Assembly: GCF_001855555.1 (NCBI RefSeq)
Contig: NZ_MKCT01000039.1
Span: forward strand, 62,001-126,000
Source of the DNA: Chromobacterium sphagni
Lineage (GTDB): Bacteria > Pseudomonadota > Gammaproteobacteria > Burkholderiales > Chromobacteriaceae
Length of the DNA: 64,000 nt
Reading direction: 5' to 3'
Below the pieces are notes generated by a model, which saw only the letters and a list, made by a program, of their open reading frames with translations, ran no database searches and had not been told where the DNA came from. Positions 16,025 to 24,660 of this stretch are shown piece after piece. Position numbers and translations under genes: made by a program. The stretch's first letter is position 1, and the number at the start of each line of letters is the position of its first letter.

Positions 16025-16960
16025 ATGACGGGCAGCAAGATCATTGAAGTAGTGGCCGGCGCGTTGATGCGGGCGGACGGCGGTTTCATGCTGGGCAGCC
16101 GGCCCGAAGGCAAGCCCTATGCCGGCTATTGGGAGTTTCCCGGCGGCAAGGTGGAGGCGGGGGAGACGGCGCTGCAGGCGCTTAAGCGCGAGTTCGTCGA
16201 GGAGATGGGCATAGCTGTCACCGATGCCACGCCGTGGCTGACCAAGACCCACCATTACGAGCACGCCTCGGTGCATCTGCGCTTTTTCCGCATCTGGGAC
16301 TGGCAGGGCGAGCCGCAGCCGCGGGAGGGCCAGTCTTTCGCCTGGCAACTGCCCGGCCGCTACACGGTGGCGCCGATGTTGCCGGCCAACGGCCCCATCC
16401 TGAAGTCGTTGGAACTGCCGCCGCATTACGCGATCACTTGCGCGCATGAGATCGGCGTGGCGGCGCAATTGCAGAAGCTCGCCGAGCGCGACTGGGCGAT
16501 GGTGCAGGTGCGCGAACCGCAGATGGTGCGGGACGAGCTTGCCGATTTTGTCGCCCGCGCCGCCGCCATCGTCCGGCCGCGCGGCGGCAAGCTGCTGGTG
16601 AACGCCGATCCGGCCTGGCTGGCGGGTTGGCCGGTGGATGGCGCGCACTTGAACGGCGCGCGCTTGGCCGCGTGCGAGCGGCGGCCTGATTTTGCCTGGG
16701 TGGGCGCGTCGATCCATAGCCAGGCCGAGTTGCTGCGCGCGGGGGAACTGGGCCTGGATTACGCGTTACTGGGCCATGTGGCCGCGACCGCCAGCCATCC
16801 GGGCCATGCGCCCTTGGCTTGGGACGGCTTCACCGGCTGTCTGGCGGGCGACGTGCCGTTGCCGGTGTACGCGCTGGGCGGTCTGGCTGCGGATGATCTG
16901 CCCATCGCGCGCGAGCACGGCGCGCACGGCGTGGCCTTGATGCGCGGAGCCTGGCGATGA
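16025..16960 (+). CDS. mutT: Nudix hydrolase (MutT) fused to thiamine-phosphate-synthase-like domain
   Basis: This 311-residue two-domain protein has a complete Nudix box, GKVEAGETALQALKREFVEE followed by MGI, in residues 1-130, as in MutT, which removes 8-oxo-dGTP. Residues 145-311 are a TIM-barrel domain like ThiE/TenI (LAERDWAMVQVREPQM, KLLVNADPAWLAGWPVDGAHL, WVGASIHSQAELLRAGELGLDYALLGHV). The fusion is common in Neisseriales and gammaproteobacteria. The second domain probably does not make thiamine phosphate and its role is unclear. The end overlaps the next start as ATGA. Confidence 0.92.
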   Translation: MTGSKIIEVVAGALMRADGGFMLGSRPEGKPYAGYWEFPGGKVEAGETALQALKREFVEEMGIAVTDATPWLTKTHHYEHASVHLRFFRIWDWQGEPQPREGQSFAWQLPGRYTVAPMLPANGPILKSLELPPHYAITCAHEIGVAAQLQKLAERDWAMVQVREPQMVRDELADFVARAAAIVRPRGGKLLVNADPAWLAGWPVDGAHLNGARLAACERRPDFAWVGASIHSQAELLRAGELGLDYALLGHVAATASHPGHAPLAWDGFTGCLAGDVPLPVYALGGLAADDLPIAREHGAHGVALMRGAWR

Positions 16961-17388
16961 ACCGGCAGCAGCGCAAGTGGTTGATCATAGGCGTGGCGCT
17001 GATCGCGCTGGCGGCGGTTAAGGCGGGTCTGATCTACTGGTATCTGCACAACAAGCAGTCGAAGCCCAAACCGCAGGCCCTGGCCTGCGCCATGGGCCGC
17101 GGCGCCTGCGCCTTGCCGGGCGGCGGTAGTTTGCGCTTCGTCTCGCCGCCGCAACACGGCCAGCCGTTCGAGGTGAGGCTGGAGGGCGTGACGGGCGGCG
17201 CCGCGCCGACGGTGGATTTCGCCATGCCGGAAATGGACATGGGCTTCAACCGCTATACCTTTGTCCGCGAGGGCGCTGGCTGGAAGGCCCAGGTGATCCT
17301 GCCGATGTGCGTCAGCGGCAGCCGCCGCTGGGTGGCCGAGGTGAAGGTGGGCGAGGCGGCCTATAGCCTGCCGTTCAACGTCAGGTAG
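16957..17388 (+). CDS. Membrane-anchored FixH/YtkA-like protein
   Basis: This 143-residue protein has one N-terminal membrane segment (WLIIGVALIALAAVKAGLIYWY) and a periplasmic domain of about 110 residues. The domain contains FAMPEMDMGFNRY, the MPxMxM-type motif of FixH/YtkA-like domains, and a final strand VSGSRRWVAEVKVGEAAYSLPF. Two cysteines (ACAMGRGACALPGG) may form a disulfide or metal site. FixH-like domains are linked to copper handling and cytochrome oxidase assembly in other bacteria, but nothing here proves that. It is translationally coupled to the mutT fusion and followed by a strong terminator. Confidence 0.8.
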   Translation: MNRQQRKWLIIGVALIALAAVKAGLIYWYLHNKQSKPKPQALACAMGRGACALPGGGSLRFVSPPQHGQPFEVRLEGVTGGAAPTVDFAMPEMDMGFNRYTFVREGAGWKAQVILPMCVSGSRRWVAEVKVGEAAYSLPFNVR

Positions 17389-17403
17389 GCGTTGGCTGCA
17401 ATG

Positions 17404-17432
17404 AAAAAAGCTCCCTCGCGGGAGCTTTTTTT
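17404..17432. terminator. Bidirectional rho-independent terminator
   Basis: A stem of AGCTCCC / GGGAGCT with a 4-base loop is flanked by six A on one side and seven T on the other. It lies between convergent genes and should act on both strands. Confidence 0.9.
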
Positions 17433-17443
17433 ACGCCTGGAGC

Positions 17444-17656
17444 TTACTTGGCGGCCGAGGCTGCCTTGTGTTCAGCCTTGTGCTTTTGATGCGCGGCGCC
17501 GGAAGCGTGCTTCTTGTGCGCTTTCTTGTGCTGGGCCTTCTTGTGTTCGGCCTTGTGTTCCATTTTCTTTTCGGCGGCCGGAGCGGAAGCGGCCGGAGCG
17601 GCGAAAGCGGAGCCAGCGAAAGCAGCAGCGATCAGAGCGGTCAGCAGTTTTTTCAT
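17444..17656 (-). CDS. Small exported Lys/His-rich protein
   Basis: This 70-residue product has a signal peptide (MKKLLTALIAAAFAGSAFA) and a mature part made almost wholly of Lys, His, Ala and Glu. Repeated units are of the form EHKAEHKKAQHKKAHKKH and HQKHKAEHKAASAAK. The composition recalls acid-shock-type basic periplasmic proteins and could bind metal through its histidines or buffer acid, but no function is established. The ATG at 17656 follows GGAAGGTGAACATC, a strong site, and is preferred to the in-frame GTG at 17665. It shares the terminator with the gene upstream. Confidence 0.75.
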   Translation of the reverse strand: MKKLLTALIAAAFAGSAFAAPAASAPAAEKKMEHKAEHKKAQHKKAHKKHASGAAHQKHKAEHKAASAAK

Positions 17657-17811
17657 GATGTTCACCTTCCTGTGTGACTTATTGGTATCGGCGTGTATGC
17701 CCTTTGCCGGGACAGGACCCGGCCATGCTCAGAGCCGGCTGGCGCGGGAGAAGTTCATGAAAATGGGTCAATCTGGATGTAATTTATTGTAAATGTCATA
17801 TTTTTTTGGGG

Positions 17812-18687
17812 TCAGCGCAGCCAGTAGCTGAGCAGCACGCCGGCGAAAATCGCGGTGCCGACGCGGTTGTTGTCCAGGAAAGCCTTGAAGCACAAGGCGC
17901 GGTCGCGGTGGCGGATGTCGCGGTATTGCAGCGCCATCAGCGCGGCAGCCGCGGCCAGTCCCAAGTAGTAGGGCCATAGCAGGCCCAGATGCAAGCCTAT
18001 GGCTGCCATCGATGCGAGAAAAAGCATATGGAACAACATCACACTGGCGACATCAAAGTTGCCGAAGGTAATCGCCGCGGTTTTAATGCCGATCTTAAGG
18101 TCGTCTGGTTTGTCGGCAATGGCGTAGGCGGTGTCATAGGCCAGTACCCAGAGTAAGTTGGCCAGCATCAGAGCCCAAGCCAGCAATGGCACTCGGCCGG
18201 TCTGTGCGGCGAAGGCCATTGGAATGCCAAAGGAAAACGCTATGCCGAGATATGCTTGAGGCATAATGAAGAAGCGTTTGGTGAACGGGTAGCTGGCGGC
18301 CACCAGCAGCGCTGGCACGCTGAGCAACCAGGTGAGGTGGTTTAGCGGCAGCACTAGCAGGAAGGACAGAATGGCAAGCGCGGCCGCCAGCAACAGGGCT
18401 TCCCTCTCGCTCACCGCGCCGCGGGCGAAAGGGCGCTGGCTGGTGCGCGCCACATGGGCGTCGAAGTTGCGGTCGGCATAGTCGTTGATCACGCAGCCGG
18501 CCGAGCGCATCAAGAAGGTGCCCAGGCAGAAGATGGCCACCACCAGCGCATCCGGTTTGCCGTCGCCGGCCATCCAGAGTGCCCACAGTGTCGGCCATAG
18601 CAGGAGCAAGGTGCCGATGGGCTTGTCCCAGCGCATCAGCTGCTGGTAGTTGTCGTAGCGGTCGCGGAGCGTAGCAAGCGGCATCAC
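17812..18687 (-). CDS. ubiA: 4-hydroxybenzoate octaprenyltransferase
   Basis: This 291-residue integral membrane enzyme attaches the polyprenyl tail to 4-hydroxybenzoate in ubiquinone synthesis. Both Asp-rich motifs are present: [22 protein letters not shown], and [19 protein letters not shown] near residue 190. About eight membrane helices are predicted. The start is either GTG at 18687 or ATG at 18684. AAGGA lies 6 bases before the GTG and 9 before the ATG. It overlaps the ubiC end, so the two are coupled. Confidence 0.95.
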   Translation of the reverse strand: MMPLATLRDRYDNYQQLMRWDKPIGTLLLLWPTLWALWMAGDGKPDALVVAIFCLGTFLMRSAGCVINDYADRNFDAHVARTSQRPFARGAVSEREALLLAAALAILSFLLVLPLNHLTWLLSVPALLVAASYPFTKRFFIMPQAYLGIAFSFGIPMAFAAQTGRVPLLAWALMLANLLWVLAYDTAYAIADKPDDLKIGIKTAAITFGNFDVASVMLFHMLFLASMAAIGLHLGLLWPYYLGLAAAAALMALQYRDIRHRDRALCFKAFLDNNRVGTAIFAGVLLSYWLR

Positions 18688-19208
18688 AGGAAATCCTTCA
18701 AGGTGGGCAGGAACAGTTCGGTCAACAGCAGCGGCGCGTCGTCCAGCAGGAAACGGCAGCGCCGCGCAGGATACTCTGTTGCCGCCCTGGCGACGGCAGC
18801 CGCTTCCGCCAGCGGGTGGCTGGCGGCCAGCAGCTGGTAATGCAGCGCTTCGCGGCGCAGCTGCGGCAGCTCGCCGAACAATGTCAGGCCCAGCGAGCGG
18901 CTGCCGCGCAGCAGCACCGGCATCCAGGCCGGACAGTTGTGGCGGGTGGCGCTACGGGCGTATACCACCGGGGTTTCGTCCAAGGTCAGCAGCACATGGC
19001 GAGCGTATAGCGGGGCGCCGGCGGGCAGGCCGAGCGCGTCGGCCTCGTCGGCGAGCGCGCGGCTGTCGCCCTGATCGAGCACCTGAACGGCGAAACGGCG
19101 GCCGCCGGCCTGCAGGCGCAGGCTGAGCGAGGCGGGTTCGGTCAGGCAATCCCGGATGGGGGCGGGGAGGGCGGGCGGCGCGCAGCGCCATTGAGCATCG
19201 TTAACCAT
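18684..19208 (-). CDS. ubiC: Chorismate pyruvate-lyase
   Basis: This 174-residue protein releases pyruvate from chorismate to give 4-hydroxybenzoate, the substrate of UbiA encoded directly downstream. The C-terminal stretch [23 protein letters not shown] matches the chorismate lyase signature (RRS/RRC...PLL.TE.FLP), and [19 protein letters not shown] is also typical. The start at 19208 gives a normal length. A longer frame to 19232 exists, and no clear ribosome binding site separates them. It lies divergent from the lrgA-type gene. Confidence 0.9.
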   Translation of the reverse strand: MVNDAQWRCAPPALPAPIRDCLTEPASLSLRLQAGGRRFAVQVLDQGDSRALADEADALGLPAGAPLYARHVLLTLDETPVVYARSATRHNCPAWMPVLLRGSRSLGLTLFGELPQLRREALHYQLLAASHPLAEAAAVARAATEYPARRCRFLLDDAPLLLTELFLPTLKDFL

Positions 19209-19303
19209 GGCGCGCATTATGCCAAAAGCCAAGCCGGCTTGTCGCTATCCGCCAGCGCCGGCTTGCCCTTATCATGCAGGCTGGATGCGTGAAGGGAGGC
19301 GGT

Positions 19304-19648
19304 ATGCTGGACCTGTTGTTGTGGCTGCTGGCTTATCAGCTGGCGGGCGAGGCGCTGGCGCGGACGTTGGGCTGGCCCTTGCCCGGGCCGGTGCTGGGCA
19401 TGTTGCTGTTGTTCGCCACGCTGTGGCTGCGCCGCGCGGTGCCGGCCACGCTCAAGCGCGAGACGCCGCGCTTCCTCGGCCATATGTCCTTGCTGTTCAT
19501 ACCGGCCGGCGGCGCGCTCTTGGCTTACGCGCCGCTGCTGCGGAGCCGGGGCGGACAACTGCTGCTGATCCTGTTGGCCTCCACCCTGCTTACCTTGCTG
19601 GTCACCGCCGGCATGCTGAAGCTGCTGCTGCGGGGCCGGCACCGATGA
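19304..19648 (+). CDS. CidA/LrgA-family membrane protein
   Basis: This 114-residue protein has four predicted membrane segments and the family signature LPLPGPVLGMLLLF (here GWPLPGPVLGMLLLFA) near residue 25. It also has FLGHMSLLFIPAGGALL. CidA/LrgA proteins are holin-like and, with LrgB partners, affect murein hydrolase export or metabolite transport. The ATG at 19304 follows GGGAGG. It overlaps the lrgB-type gene as ATGA, the normal pair order. Confidence 0.9.
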   Translation: MLDLLLWLLAYQLAGEALARTLGWPLPGPVLGMLLLFATLWLRRAVPATLKRETPRFLGHMSLLFIPAGGALLAYAPLLRSRGGQLLLILLASTLLTLLVTAGMLKLLLRGRHR

Positions 19649-20361
19649 CCCCGCTCCTGCCCGCCGCGATTCTGGGCTCGCCGCTGACCGGCGTGTTCGT
19701 CACCTTGCTGGCCTACCGGCTGGCGCTGGCGGCGAGCCGGCGCGGCAATGGCCATCCGCTGGCCAATCCGGTGCTGCTCGGGGTGTTGATCCTGTTGCTA
19801 TGGCTGTGGCTGAGCGGCAGCAGCTATCGGCAGTATATGGAGGGGGCGCGCTTTCTTCAACTGCTGCTGGGCCCGGCCACGGTGGCGCTGGCGGTGCCGC
19901 TGTACGGCAATTTGTCTCGTCTCAAGCGCGCCGCCGCGCCGTTGTTGCTCAGCATCTTCGCCGGCGGCCTGGCCGGCATGGCCAGCGCGGCGGGCCTGGG
20001 GTGGTGGCTGGGGCTGGATCGGACGGTGCTGGTGTCGCTGGCCACGCGCACGGTGACCACGCCGATCGCGATGAGTCTGGCCGGCGGCCTGGGCGGCGCG
20101 CCGGAACTGGCGGCGATGTTCGTCATCGTGTCCGGCATTCTGGGCGCGGTGCTGGCGCCGCCGCTGTTCCGTCGCCTGGGCTGGGACGACGACATGCTGC
20201 TGGGCGTGGCCACAGGGGTTACCGCCCACGGCATCGGCACCGCTCGGGTGTTCCACCTCTCCGAAGCCGCCGGGGCCTTCGCCGGCTTGGCGATGGGGCT
20301 GAATGGCGTGTTCACTGCGATGCTGTTGCCATGGCTGGTGCGCTGGCTGCAGGTCGGTTAG
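19645..20361 (+). CDS. LrgB/CidB-family membrane protein
   Basis: This 238-residue protein has multiple membrane segments. The LrgB signature is seen in SLATRTVTTPIAMSLAGGLGG and in the C-terminal ATGVTAHGIGTARVFHLSEAAGAFAGLAMGLNG. It is the partner of the LrgA-like protein just upstream, with a 4-bp overlap. Related plant and bacterial proteins have been tied to glycolate or pyruvate transport and to control of lysis. Which applies here is unknown. Confidence 0.92.
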   Translation: MTPLLPAAILGSPLTGVFVTLLAYRLALAASRRGNGHPLANPVLLGVLILLLWLWLSGSSYRQYMEGARFLQLLLGPATVALAVPLYGNLSRLKRAAAPLLLSIFAGGLAGMASAAGLGWWLGLDRTVLVSLATRTVTTPIAMSLAGGLGGAPELAAMFVIVSGILGAVLAPPLFRRLGWDDDMLLGVATGVTAHGIGTARVFHLSEAAGAFAGLAMGLNGVFTAMLLPWLVRWLQVG

Positions 20362-20421
20362 CATGCAGAGCGCGGTTGGCTTGGCATGAAGGCAAGCCGC
20401 CGGCGAGAAAAGGAGAGCGAT

Positions 20422-20880
20422 ATGGATTTGATCTTGTGGCGCCACGCCGAAGCGGAAGAGGGCGTGGACGATCTGGCGCGGGCGCTGACCCGGCGCGGCC
20501 AGCAGCAGGCCAGCCAGATGGCGTCCTGGTTGCGTCAGCGCCTGCCGGACAATTATCTGCTGCTGGCTTCCGAAGCCAGGCGTTCGCAGCAGACGGCCAA
20601 TTATCTGGCCAAGAGTTATACCGTGCTGCCTGAGCTGAACCCGGGCGCCGAGGTGGACGAGGTGCTGGCGGCGGTGGGCTGGCCGGATGCCGAGCGCGCG
20701 GTGGTGCTGGTGGGCCATCAGCCTTATATCGGCTGGCTCGCGGCCAGGCTGCTGGCGGAGCAGCAACAGATGTGGAGCGTGAAGAAGGGCTCGGTGTGGT
20801 GGCTGAACCACCGCGAGCGCAATGGTTATGAACAGACCAGGCTGAAGCTGATGCTGACGCCGGGAATGCTGGAGCCGTGA
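20422..20880 (+). CDS. sixA: Phosphohistidine phosphatase SixA
   Basis: This 152-residue protein of the histidine phosphatase superfamily has the catalytic WRHAEAEEG near the N-terminus, SEARRSQQTANYL, and the second catalytic His in VVLVGHQPYIGWLAARLL. SixA removes phosphate from the histidine of phosphotransfer proteins such as ArcB HPt or PTS NPr. The ATG at 20422 is chosen because AAAAGGAGAGCGAT lies upstream and the product has the family's length. It follows the lrgAB-type pair by 60 bp and may be co-transcribed. Confidence 0.92.
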   Translation: MDLILWRHAEAEEGVDDLARALTRRGQQQASQMASWLRQRLPDNYLLLASEARRSQQTANYLAKSYTVLPELNPGAEVDEVLAAVGWPDAERAVVLVGHQPYIGWLAARLLAEQQQMWSVKKGSVWWLNHRERNGYEQTRLKLMLTPGMLEP

Positions 20881-20904
20881 TGGACGAACAGCCCCCACCC
20901 ACGA

Positions 20905-20925
20905 CGCCCCGGCTTGTCCGGGGCG
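20905..20925. terminator. Hairpin between convergent sixA and metE
   Basis: An 8-bp GC stem (CGCCCCGG / CCGGGGCG) with a 5-base loop lies 25 bp after sixA. No long T-run follows, so termination may be imperfect. Confidence 0.5.
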
Positions 20926-20945
20926 CCTTCCTTTGCGCGCCCGCC

Positions 20946-23225
20946 TTATGCGGTGTGCGCCAGTTCCTCGCGCAATTTTCTGCTGACCTGAACCATGGTC
21001 GCCAACGCCGCTTCCACTTCCGGCCAGTCGCGCGTCTTCAGGCCGCAGTCCGGATTCACCCATAGCTGTTCCGCTGGAATCACCTGCAGCGCCTTTTGTA
21101 GCAGATGGCGGATTTCATCCGTTTGCGGCACGCGCGGGCTGTGGATGTCGTAGACGCCCGGACCGATGGCGTTGGGGTAGCGGAAGCGGCCGAAGTCGGC
21201 CAACAGCGCCATGTCCGAACGCGAGGTTTCGATGGTGATGACGTCGGCGTCCAGCGCGGCGATGGCCGGCAGGATATCGCCGAACTCCGAATAGCACATA
21301 TGGGTGTGGATCTGAGTGGCGTCGTCGACGCCGCGGCAGGACAGGCGGAAGGCCTGGCCGGCCCAGTTCAGATAGCCTTGGCGCTCGGCGCGCTTCAGCG
21401 GCAGCCCTTCGCGGATCGCCGGCTCGTCGATCTGGATCACGCGGATGCCGGCGGCCTCCAGGTCTCTCACCTCGTCGTTCAGCGCCAGCGCGATCTGGCG
21501 GCATACCTCGCTGCGCGGCAGGTCATTGCGCGTGAAGCTCCATTGCAGGATGGTGACCGGCCCGGTGAGCATGCCCTTCACCGGCTTGGCGCTGAGGCTT
21601 TGCGCAAAGCGCGCCCACGCCACCGTCATCGGCTGCGGCCGAGTGATGTCGCCGTAGATGATCGGCGGCTTCACGCAGCGGCTGCCGTAGCTCTGCACCC
21701 AGCCGCCGGCGGTGAAGGCGAAGCCGGACAGCTGCTCGCCGAAATATTCCACCATATCGTTGCGTTCGGCTTCCCCATGGACCAGCACGTCCAGCCCCAG
21801 CTCCTCCTGGCGGCGGATCGCCAGTTCGATTTCGCTTTCCATCGCTTTTTGGTAATCAGCGGCGGACAATTCGCCGCGCTTGAAGGCGGAACGGCTGGCG
21901 CGGATGGCGGCGGTTTGCGGGAAGGAGCCTATGGTGGTGGTGGGCAGCGGCGGCAGCTTGAGCCACGCCTGCTGCCGCGCGGCGCGTTGCGGATAGGGGC
22001 TGGCGCGGCGGTCGGCGTCGGCCGGCAACGCGGCGATGCGCTGGCGCACCGCCGGGCGGTGGATCAGCGGACTACCCTGTTTTTGCTGCTGGGCGAAGTC
22101 GCTGCCGGCCAATTCGCCGGCGATGGCGGCGCGGCCCCGCCGCAGACCGCGCTGCAGCGTTTTCAGCTCGTTAAGCTTCTGCACCGCGAACGCCAGCCAG
22201 GACTTGAGATCGGCATCCAGCTGGATCTCGGCGGCCAAGTCGAAGGGGCTGTGCAGCAAGGAGCAGCTCGGCGCCAGCCATAGCCGTTCGCCCAGTTGCG
22301 CATGGGCGGCCTGCAGCTGCCGCAGCATGAGCGACAGATCGGCGCGCCAGACGTTGCGGCCGTCGATGATGCCGGCCGACAGCACCTTGTCTTCCGGGAA
22401 ACCGGCCAGGAAGGCTTGCAGCTGCTGCGGCGCGCGCGCCAGATCCAGGTGCAGGCCGGCCACCGGCAGCGCCTTGAGCCGTGCCGCGTGCTCCGCCGCG
22501 CTGCCGAAGTAGCTCGCCAGCAGGATGCTGGGCGCGCCGGCTTGCAGCTGTTGATAGGCCGGAGCGAAGGCGTCCAGCCAGTCCTGTGGCAGGTCCAGCG
22601 CCAGGATGGGCTCGTCCAGTTGCACCCACTCCACGCCGGAGGCCCGCAGCGCTGCCAGCAGATCCCGATAGGCGGCCAGCAGGCCCGGCAGCAGTCTCAG
22701 CTTGTCGAAGGCCAGGCCCTTGGCCTTGCCCAGCCACAGCAGGCTGAGCGGCCCCACCAGCACCGGCTTGGTGTGGATGCCCAGAGCCTGCGCTTCGCGC
22801 ACCTGGCCGAGCAGCCGCTGGGGTTGGGCGCTGAACGCGGTGTCCGCATGCCATTCCGGCACCAGGTAGTGGTAGTTGGTGTCGAACCACTTGGTCATTT
22901 CCTGCGCCGGTTGTCCGGCATTGCCGCGCGCCAGCTGGAAGTATTGTTCGGCGTCCAGGGCGGCGGGATCGAAGCCGAAGCGCGGCGGCGCCGCGCCCAC
23001 CAGCAGTTGCGCGTCCAGCACGTGGTCGTACAGCGAGAAGTCCCCCACCGGCAGCAATTCGACGCCGGCGCCTTTTTGCAGCAGCCAGTGGCGCTGGCGC
23101 AGCGCGCGCGCGCCGGCTAGCAGCGCGGCTTCGTCGATCTCCTGCTTCCAATAGTTTTCCAGCAGGGTTTTCAGTTCGCGCTTGGCGCCGATGCGGGGGA
23201 AGCCCAGCAGGTGGGTGGTGGTCAT
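20946..23225 (-). CDS. metE: Cobalamin-independent methionine synthase
   Basis: This 759-residue enzyme transfers a methyl group from 5-methyl-THF-triglutamate to homocysteine, the last step of methionine synthesis. The C-terminal zinc and homocysteine site is visible as [13 protein letters not shown] (His and Cys ligands), TIETSRSDM, and [12 protein letters not shown] (last Cys ligand). The N-terminal half begins [13 protein letters not shown], typical of MetE. The ATG at 23225 follows AAGGAACAAGCC. It is divergent from metR, so MetR control with homocysteine is expected. The leader holds a repeated hairpin that can cover the ribosome binding site. Confidence 0.97.
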   Translation of the reverse strand: MTTTHLLGFPRIGAKRELKTLLENYWKQEIDEAALLAGARALRQRHWLLQKGAGVELLPVGDFSLYDHVLDAQLLVGAAPPRFGFDPAALDAEQYFQLARGNAGQPAQEMTKWFDTNYHYLVPEWHADTAFSAQPQRLLGQVREAQALGIHTKPVLVGPLSLLWLGKAKGLAFDKLRLLPGLLAAYRDLLAALRASGVEWVQLDEPILALDLPQDWLDAFAPAYQQLQAGAPSILLASYFGSAAEHAARLKALPVAGLHLDLARAPQQLQAFLAGFPEDKVLSAGIIDGRNVWRADLSLMLRQLQAAHAQLGERLWLAPSCSLLHSPFDLAAEIQLDADLKSWLAFAVQKLNELKTLQRGLRRGRAAIAGELAGSDFAQQQKQGSPLIHRPAVRQRIAALPADADRRASPYPQRAARQQAWLKLPPLPTTTIGSFPQTAAIRASRSAFKRGELSAADYQKAMESEIELAIRRQEELGLDVLVHGEAERNDMVEYFGEQLSGFAFTAGGWVQSYGSRCVKPPIIYGDITRPQPMTVAWARFAQSLSAKPVKGMLTGPVTILQWSFTRNDLPRSEVCRQIALALNDEVRDLEAAGIRVIQIDEPAIREGLPLKRAERQGYLNWAGQAFRLSCRGVDDATQIHTHMCYSEFGDILPAIAALDADVITIETSRSDMALLADFGRFRYPNAIGPGVYDIHSPRVPQTDEIRHLLQKALQVIPAEQLWVNPDCGLKTRDWPEVEAALATMVQVSRKLREELAHTA

Positions 23226-23227
23226 GG

Positions 23228-23255
23228 CTTGTTCCTTGTTCCTGTTGGAACAAGC
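23228..23255 (-). promoter_or_regulatory. metE leader: competing hairpins over ribosome binding site
   Basis: Read on the minus strand, GCTTGTTCC is followed by AACA and then two copies of GGAACAA, the second ending in GC two bases before the ATG. GCTTGTTCC can pair with the first copy (8 bp, 4-base loop) or with the second copy (9 bp, 11-base loop). The second form hides the AAGGA ribosome binding site. Two exclusive folds are thus possible at the metE start. Alternatively the repeat is a DNA operator. Confidence 0.45.
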
Positions 23256-23316
23256 ATCTGTCATTGTACTGTATGATTCAAACTCATTATTTTGTAGTTC
23301 AGCATGAATGGAATTA

Positions 23317-24243
23317 ATGATGAGCGTACTGGAGCTTCGGCATCTGAAAAGCCTGCTGGCCTTGGCCGAAACCGGCAGCGTGTCGCAGGCGGCGCAAAGG
23401 GTTCACCTGACCCAGTCGGCACTGTCGCACCAGCTCAAGCAGCTGGAGGCGGGCTACGGCCTGTCGCTGTTCGAGCGCAAAACCCAGCCCTTGCGCTTCA
23501 CGCCAGCGGGCGAGCGCCTGCTGGGCCTGGCGCGCGATCTGCTGGCGCGGGTGGCGGCGGCCGAGCGCGATCTGGCGCGCATCCGTCAGGGGGAGGCCGG
23601 CGAAATCCGGGTGGCGGTGGAGTGCCATACCTGCTTCGACTGGCTGATGCCGGCGATGGACCAGTTTCGCCAGCACTGGCCGGCGGTGGAGCTGGACATC
23701 GTGTCCGGCTTTCACGCCGATCCGGTGGGCCTGCTGCTGTCCGACCGCGCCGATCTGGCCATCGTGTCCGAGGCCGAACCGCAGGCCGGCATCGTCCATC
23801 AGCCGCTGTTTTCCTACGAGATGGTGGCCATCGCCGCGCGCGAGCATCCGCTGGCGCACAAGGCGTGTTGGCAGGCGGCGGATTTTGCCGGCGAGACGCT
23901 GATCCATTACCCGGTGCCGGACGAGATGCTGGACCTGCTGCGCAAGGTGTTGCTGCCGACAGGCGTCAACCCGGCGCGGCGCACCGCCGAGCTGACCATC
24001 GCCATCATCCAGCTGGTGGCCAGCCGGCGCGGGGTGGCGGTGCTGCCGTACTGGACGGTGCAACCTTATCTGGAGCGCGGCTACGTGGTGGCGCGCCAGG
24101 TGGGGGACGGCGGCTTGCAGAGCGAGCTGTACGCGGCGCTGCGCGGCGAGGATGCCGCCCAGGCCTATATGCTGGATTTTCTGCAGACGGTGCGCGATTG
24201 CAGTTTCGCCGCCTTACCTGGCTTGTCGCCGCTGTCCAGTTGA
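23317..24243 (+). CDS. metR: LysR-family regulator of methionine synthesis MetR
   Basis: This 308-residue LysR protein has an N-terminal helix-turn-helix ([37 protein letters not shown]) and an effector domain containing [18 protein letters not shown], a stretch typical of MetR. The divergent position next to metE is the standard arrangement. MetR binds between the two genes and activates metE with homocysteine. Start choices are ATGs at 23308, 23317 and 23320. 23317 follows GGAATTA at suitable spacing. Confidence 0.93.
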   Translation: MMSVLELRHLKSLLALAETGSVSQAAQRVHLTQSALSHQLKQLEAGYGLSLFERKTQPLRFTPAGERLLGLARDLLARVAAAERDLARIRQGEAGEIRVAVECHTCFDWLMPAMDQFRQHWPAVELDIVSGFHADPVGLLLSDRADLAIVSEAEPQAGIVHQPLFSYEMVAIAAREHPLAHKACWQAADFAGETLIHYPVPDEMLDLLRKVLLPTGVNPARRTAELTIAIIQLVASRRGVAVLPYWTVQPYLERGYVVARQVGDGGLQSELYAALRGEDAAQAYMLDFLQTVRDCSFAALPGLSPLSS

Positions 24244-24280
24244 ACGCCGCGCTGGCACGGCCATGCGGTATTCATTCAGA

Positions 24281-24322
24281 ATGACGCATGACGCATGACG
24301 CATGGCGCATGACGCATGGCGC
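24281..24322. repeat. 7-bp tandem repeat, six copies
   Basis: Four copies of ATGACGC and two of ATGGCGC follow one another without gaps, 37 bp after the metR stop. No plausible coding frame runs through it on the plus strand, because the unit brings a TGA in every frame. The copy number could vary by slippage. Confidence 0.9.
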
Positions 24323-24417
24323 GCGGGCGGGCGGAGGCCAGTTGCCGGCGCCGCTTCCGCTGGGCTGGCCTCGAATCGCCTAGCGGATTTCCGGCTGTGA
24401 TGGCGCGGGGCTTTATG

Positions 24418-24567
24418 TCAGCGCAGCTGAAGCAACAGGTAGTAAGCGACGTAAAGCCAGCTGAGAAAGCCGTGAATGATCGCCCAGAGCAGCGAGTGGT
24501 TGTGGGACCATGACAGGGCGACGGCTATCAGCGTCCCCAAGGTAAAGCCTGTGCGTGTTGCATTCAT
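24418..24567 (-). CDS. Small two-helix membrane protein
   Basis: This 49-residue product begins MNATRTGFTLGTLIAVALS and has two predicted membrane segments: residues 7-20, and 26-46 with LLWAIIHGFLSWLYVAYYLL. The ATG at 24567 is preceded by AGGATCCCGCTC, a fair ribosome binding site. The pattern 'SW..NHS..WAIIHG.L.W.YV.YY' looks like a conserved small membrane protein of proteobacteria, as I recall it, but no function is known to me. It is divergent from the VOC gene. Confidence 0.65.
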   Translation of the reverse strand: MNATRTGFTLGTLIAVALSWSHNHSLLWAIIHGFLSWLYVAYYLLLQLR

Positions 24568-24660
24568 GAGCGGGATCCTGGATGGCGAATCGGGATTGGA
24601 GTGGGTTATACAATATATGTTGACAGCTTTTAAGCATTCGAACGAAAGATAGATCATTCA

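Noticed and set aside
23226-23316. Known SAM, cobalamin or T-box riboswitch before metE
   Set aside because: The leader is too short and lacks the conserved cores. Only the repeat hairpins are present.
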